Assembly (NCBI GenBank): GCA_031281925.1
Contig: JAITES010000142.1
Span: 1-6,597, forward strand
Length of the DNA stretch: 6,597 bases
DNA from: Treponema sp.
GTDB taxonomy: Bacteria > Spirochaetota > Spirochaetia > Treponematales > Breznakiellaceae
Direction of reading: 5' to 3'
Shown: positions 4,540 to 6,597 of the stretch, piece by piece
Layout of the letters: each line of letters opens with the position of its first letter
Numbering within the stretch: the stretch's first letter is position 1
The notes under the pieces: generated by a model
Databases searched by the model: none
The model's input: the letters and a program-made list of their open reading frames with translations, nothing else
What the model was told of the DNA's origin: nothing
Translations under genes and position numbers: made by a program

Positions 4540-6582
4540 ATGGGAGCAATGGACCTGCCCAAGAGCCCGAATGTATTCCATCCGGAGAAACCGAGTGCCG
4601 TAGGTTCTCGGAATTCGTTAGCCCAGGAATACCGGGATCAGCAGAGCGAAGTAAATCAGCTGTTGGAAGAAGAGGTAAACAAGGTTATTCATCATCTTAC
4701 CTCGAAACTGCCTAAAGACGTTTTGGAACGCCTCGATGTTATGGGCGGTATGAAAGAGAAGCTGTATAACTACTTCAACCAGAATTACCAGAACATGTTC
4801 AACCGTTACATGGTAACGACTGAAGATGAAATGGTGAAGAAAATCCGGAATTTCATCGACAAGGAAGAAACCAAGGTTTTGGTACGCTACACCCCCAAAG
4901 AGGTAGCGGATCTTCTGGATCAGGTTGGCGGCGCCGACAAGTTCAACACCGGTGAAATTGAAAAATCCATCGTAAACATGTATGGACACCTGCAGGGCCA
5001 TATCCAGCGCGGCGTCAACGAACTGGAAACCCATACGAACAGCATCCTGCGTCAGAAGACCGATACCGGCGCCTTTGTTCGCGGTGAAAATGCGTACTCC
5101 ATAGTGAAATGCGCCTTCAAGGATAACCTCTTCAAACCCAAGACCGTTTCCGATGTCAAACTTTCCGTTAACATCCTGGATTCCGAGCTTATCAGCCCTA
5201 TTTTCCACTACCAGGTAACGGTGGAATACCTCATTAAGGACCTTATCGCCAAGCATATCATTGATACAATCGATAAAGACATCGAAAAGTACAAGGATGA
5301 ACGGATCGATCAGGGTCTGGAAGAGCTGAGCGACAGCGAAATCATCTTCAAGAAGATTGGAAATGTTGAAACCTACACCGATGACAAGGGTGATGATCCT
5401 AAATCCAAGCGCTACACCATCATTGCCAAGACTCTGATGGAGAGGATCAGCGATCTGCGTGCGGAAATTGACCCCGCTACCTTCGATCAGCAGAACATCC
5501 GGGAAAACATCAAGAAGATCGTCGATATCGAGAATATCCGGAACCGCGGCTTCAATACCGCCATCAATTCGATTACCTCGATCCTCGACACCTCCAAGAT
5601 GGGGTATCAGTACATCGAAAACCTCAAGAATGCCCGTGAAGTTCTCATCCGGGAATATGAGGATACCGACAAGGCTAACCTCCCCGACGAGCGCTATCAG
5701 ATCCGGTTGCGTTACTTCGATCAGACTCAGCTCATCGAAGAGCGCAAGGCCTACGATGTGCAGATGAAGAGCTTTGAAACCGAAGTTCAGCATCTGTGGG
5801 ACGTGCTGGAAGTCATCTATCAGGACTCCAAGAGCCCCTTCAAGGTTACCGACTTCCAGGATCTCGCAAAGAAAGAGAAGCCCCGGATTCGCAAGCTCAT
5901 CAAAGAGAAGAGCGGCGATCCCGCCTATGAAGACATCGCCAAAGTGTGGGATGAAGTTACCTTCGTGCGTGCGGCTGAAACCGAGGTCGAACGTTCCAAC
6001 CGGACCTATATCTACGAGAAAGACAAGATCCGCCAGAAGATCATCCTCATGCGGGAGCGGATGAAAGGCATGTACGACTACCAGTACCCCATCGAGCGGC
6101 GGGTCATGGAAGATCGGCTCTCCTTCCTGGAGATGAAGTACTATGACTTCGAATACCTGATTAACCCCTACCATATCCAGCCGGGTCTCCTCCTGGACGT
6201 GGATATCACTTCCATCAAGCGGAAGAAGGCAACCCTCGACGCAATGGCCAACGTATTGAACGAATTCCTTCATGGAGTGTCCAAGGGTTTTGCAGATGCG
6301 GCTTTCGCATCCTTCAGCCGCCGGCGTTCCACTGTACGCGAGGACATCAACCAGTCCTTTGGCGCCGCAGAAGAGAAACCCGCAGGCGAAGCTCAGCCTT
6401 CCAGCAGTTCTTACCTGGATCTCATCAATTCCTCCGGTGAGGCTTCCGCTGAGGCTCCCAAGGCAATTGCCGCTCCCAAACGGGGCAGGGCCAAGGCCGG
6501 TGTCGTAGACGCCAAACCCCGCGGACGGGCAGGCAGGAGGGCAAGGGCTTCCTCAGGTGATGTTGAAATCAAGGAAGTATAG
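4540..6582 (+). CDS. cfpA: Cytoplasmic filament protein A (CfpA)
   Basis: CfpA is the subunit of the ribbon-like cytoplasmic filaments that run under the inner membrane along the treponemal cell body. In T. denticola, loss of filaments is known to cause chained cells, division defects and abnormal nucleoids. The 680-residue length matches the known protein of about 79 kDa. The N-terminus (MDLPKSPNVFHPEKP from residue 4) and the following LAQEYRDQQSEVNQLLEEEVNKVI are, from memory, highly conserved in Treponema CfpA. There is no signal peptide or membrane segment. Long charged helical, coiled-coil-prone stretches cover about 25-170, 220-275, 295-430 and 435-535, with one cysteine (191). The conserved body ends near 607 (EDINQSF). 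Residues 608-680 are a low-complexity Ser/Ala/Pro/Glu tail that turns strongly basic, with PKRGRAK (646-652) and KPRGRAGRRAR (659-669). The gene is probably transcribed alone. A long open frame on the opposite strand is a codon-bias shadow. Confidence 0.96.
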   Translation: MGAMDLPKSPNVFHPEKPSAVGSRNSLAQEYRDQQSEVNQLLEEEVNKVIHHLTSKLPKDVLERLDVMGGMKEKLYNYFNQNYQNMFNRYMVTTEDEMVKKIRNFIDKEETKVLVRYTPKEVADLLDQVGGADKFNTGEIEKSIVNMYGHLQGHIQRGVNELETHTNSILRQKTDTGAFVRGENAYSIVKCAFKDNLFKPKTVSDVKLSVNILDSELISPIFHYQVTVEYLIKDLIAKHIIDTIDKDIEKYKDERIDQGLEELSDSEIIFKKIGNVETYTDDKGDDPKSKRYTIIAKTLMERISDLRAEIDPATFDQQNIRENIKKIVDIENIRNRGFNTAINSITSILDTSKMGYQYIENLKNAREVLIREYEDTDKANLPDERYQIRLRYFDQTQLIEERKAYDVQMKSFETEVQHLWDVLEVIYQDSKSPFKVTDFQDLAKKEKPRIRKLIKEKSGDPAYEDIAKVWDEVTFVRAAETEVERSNRTYIYEKDKIRQKIILMRERMKGMYDYQYPIERRVMEDRLSFLEMKYYDFEYLINPYHIQPGLLLDVDITSIKRKKATLDAMANVLNEFLHGVSKGFADAAFASFSRRRSTVREDINQSFGAAEEKPAGEAQPSSSSYLDLINSSGEASAEAPKAIAAPKRGRAKAGVVDAKPRGRAGRRARASSGDVEIKEV

Positions 6583-6597
6583 AGACGGCCAATCGGT

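Noticed and set aside
4618..6273. 551-codon open frame on the minus strand opposite cfpA
   Set aside because: It lies wholly inside a well-recognised gene, lacks recognisable domains, and is the kind of antisense open frame that biased codon use produces.

Overview
The window looks like the chromosome of a treponeme (Spirochaetes). The best anchor is a complete gene for cytoplasmic filament protein A (CfpA), a protein essentially confined to Treponema and its close relatives. Beside it lies a minus-strand gene pair that I read as orthologs of the Treponema pallidum Tp0750 (vWA-like) and Tp0751 ('pallilysin') proteins, which in T. pallidum also sit next to cfpA (Tp0748) by locus number. By eye the base composition is balanced to slightly GC-rich in the genes. 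That fits the higher-GC gut treponemes (for example termite-gut lineages) better than low-GC oral species, but the species is an inference.

Layout. Positions 2-769 (+) hold the 3' part of miaB, which makes ms2i6A37 in tRNA; its 5' half is outside the window. It is followed by a small two-helix LapA/DUF1049-like membrane protein (797-1114, +) and an exported protein with a helical-repeat-like N-terminal half and a C-terminal SPOR domain (1120-2109, +). The spacing suggests one co-directional unit, although a small hairpin overlaps the miaB stop codon. This unit converges on the minus-strand pair, and a hairpin between the two stop codons (about 2105-2132) probably terminates one or both.

The minus-strand unit reads from right to left: a signal-peptide-bearing vWA-like protein (4270-3707), a 59-base gap containing a strong hairpin, then a 501-residue membrane-anchored Tp0751-like protein (3647-2142). 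An AT-rich 269-base divergent region (4271-4539) separates it from cfpA (4540-6582, +). That region holds promoter-like elements for both directions, a perfect 15-base palindrome and a good ribosome binding site for cfpA.

How the genes may work together: the window mixes a tRNA-modification enzyme with envelope proteins (LapA-like, SPOR, vWA-like, Tp0751-like) and the internal ribbon filament that runs along the treponemal cell body. No mobile element, CRISPR array, tRNA or rRNA is visible. The most interesting points are these: the Tp0751-like protein is about twice the T. pallidum length and lacks the HEXXH motif; the vWA partner has a degraded metal-binding site; CfpA ends in a basic AT-hook-like tail; and the intergenic regions carry several unexplained inverted repeats.
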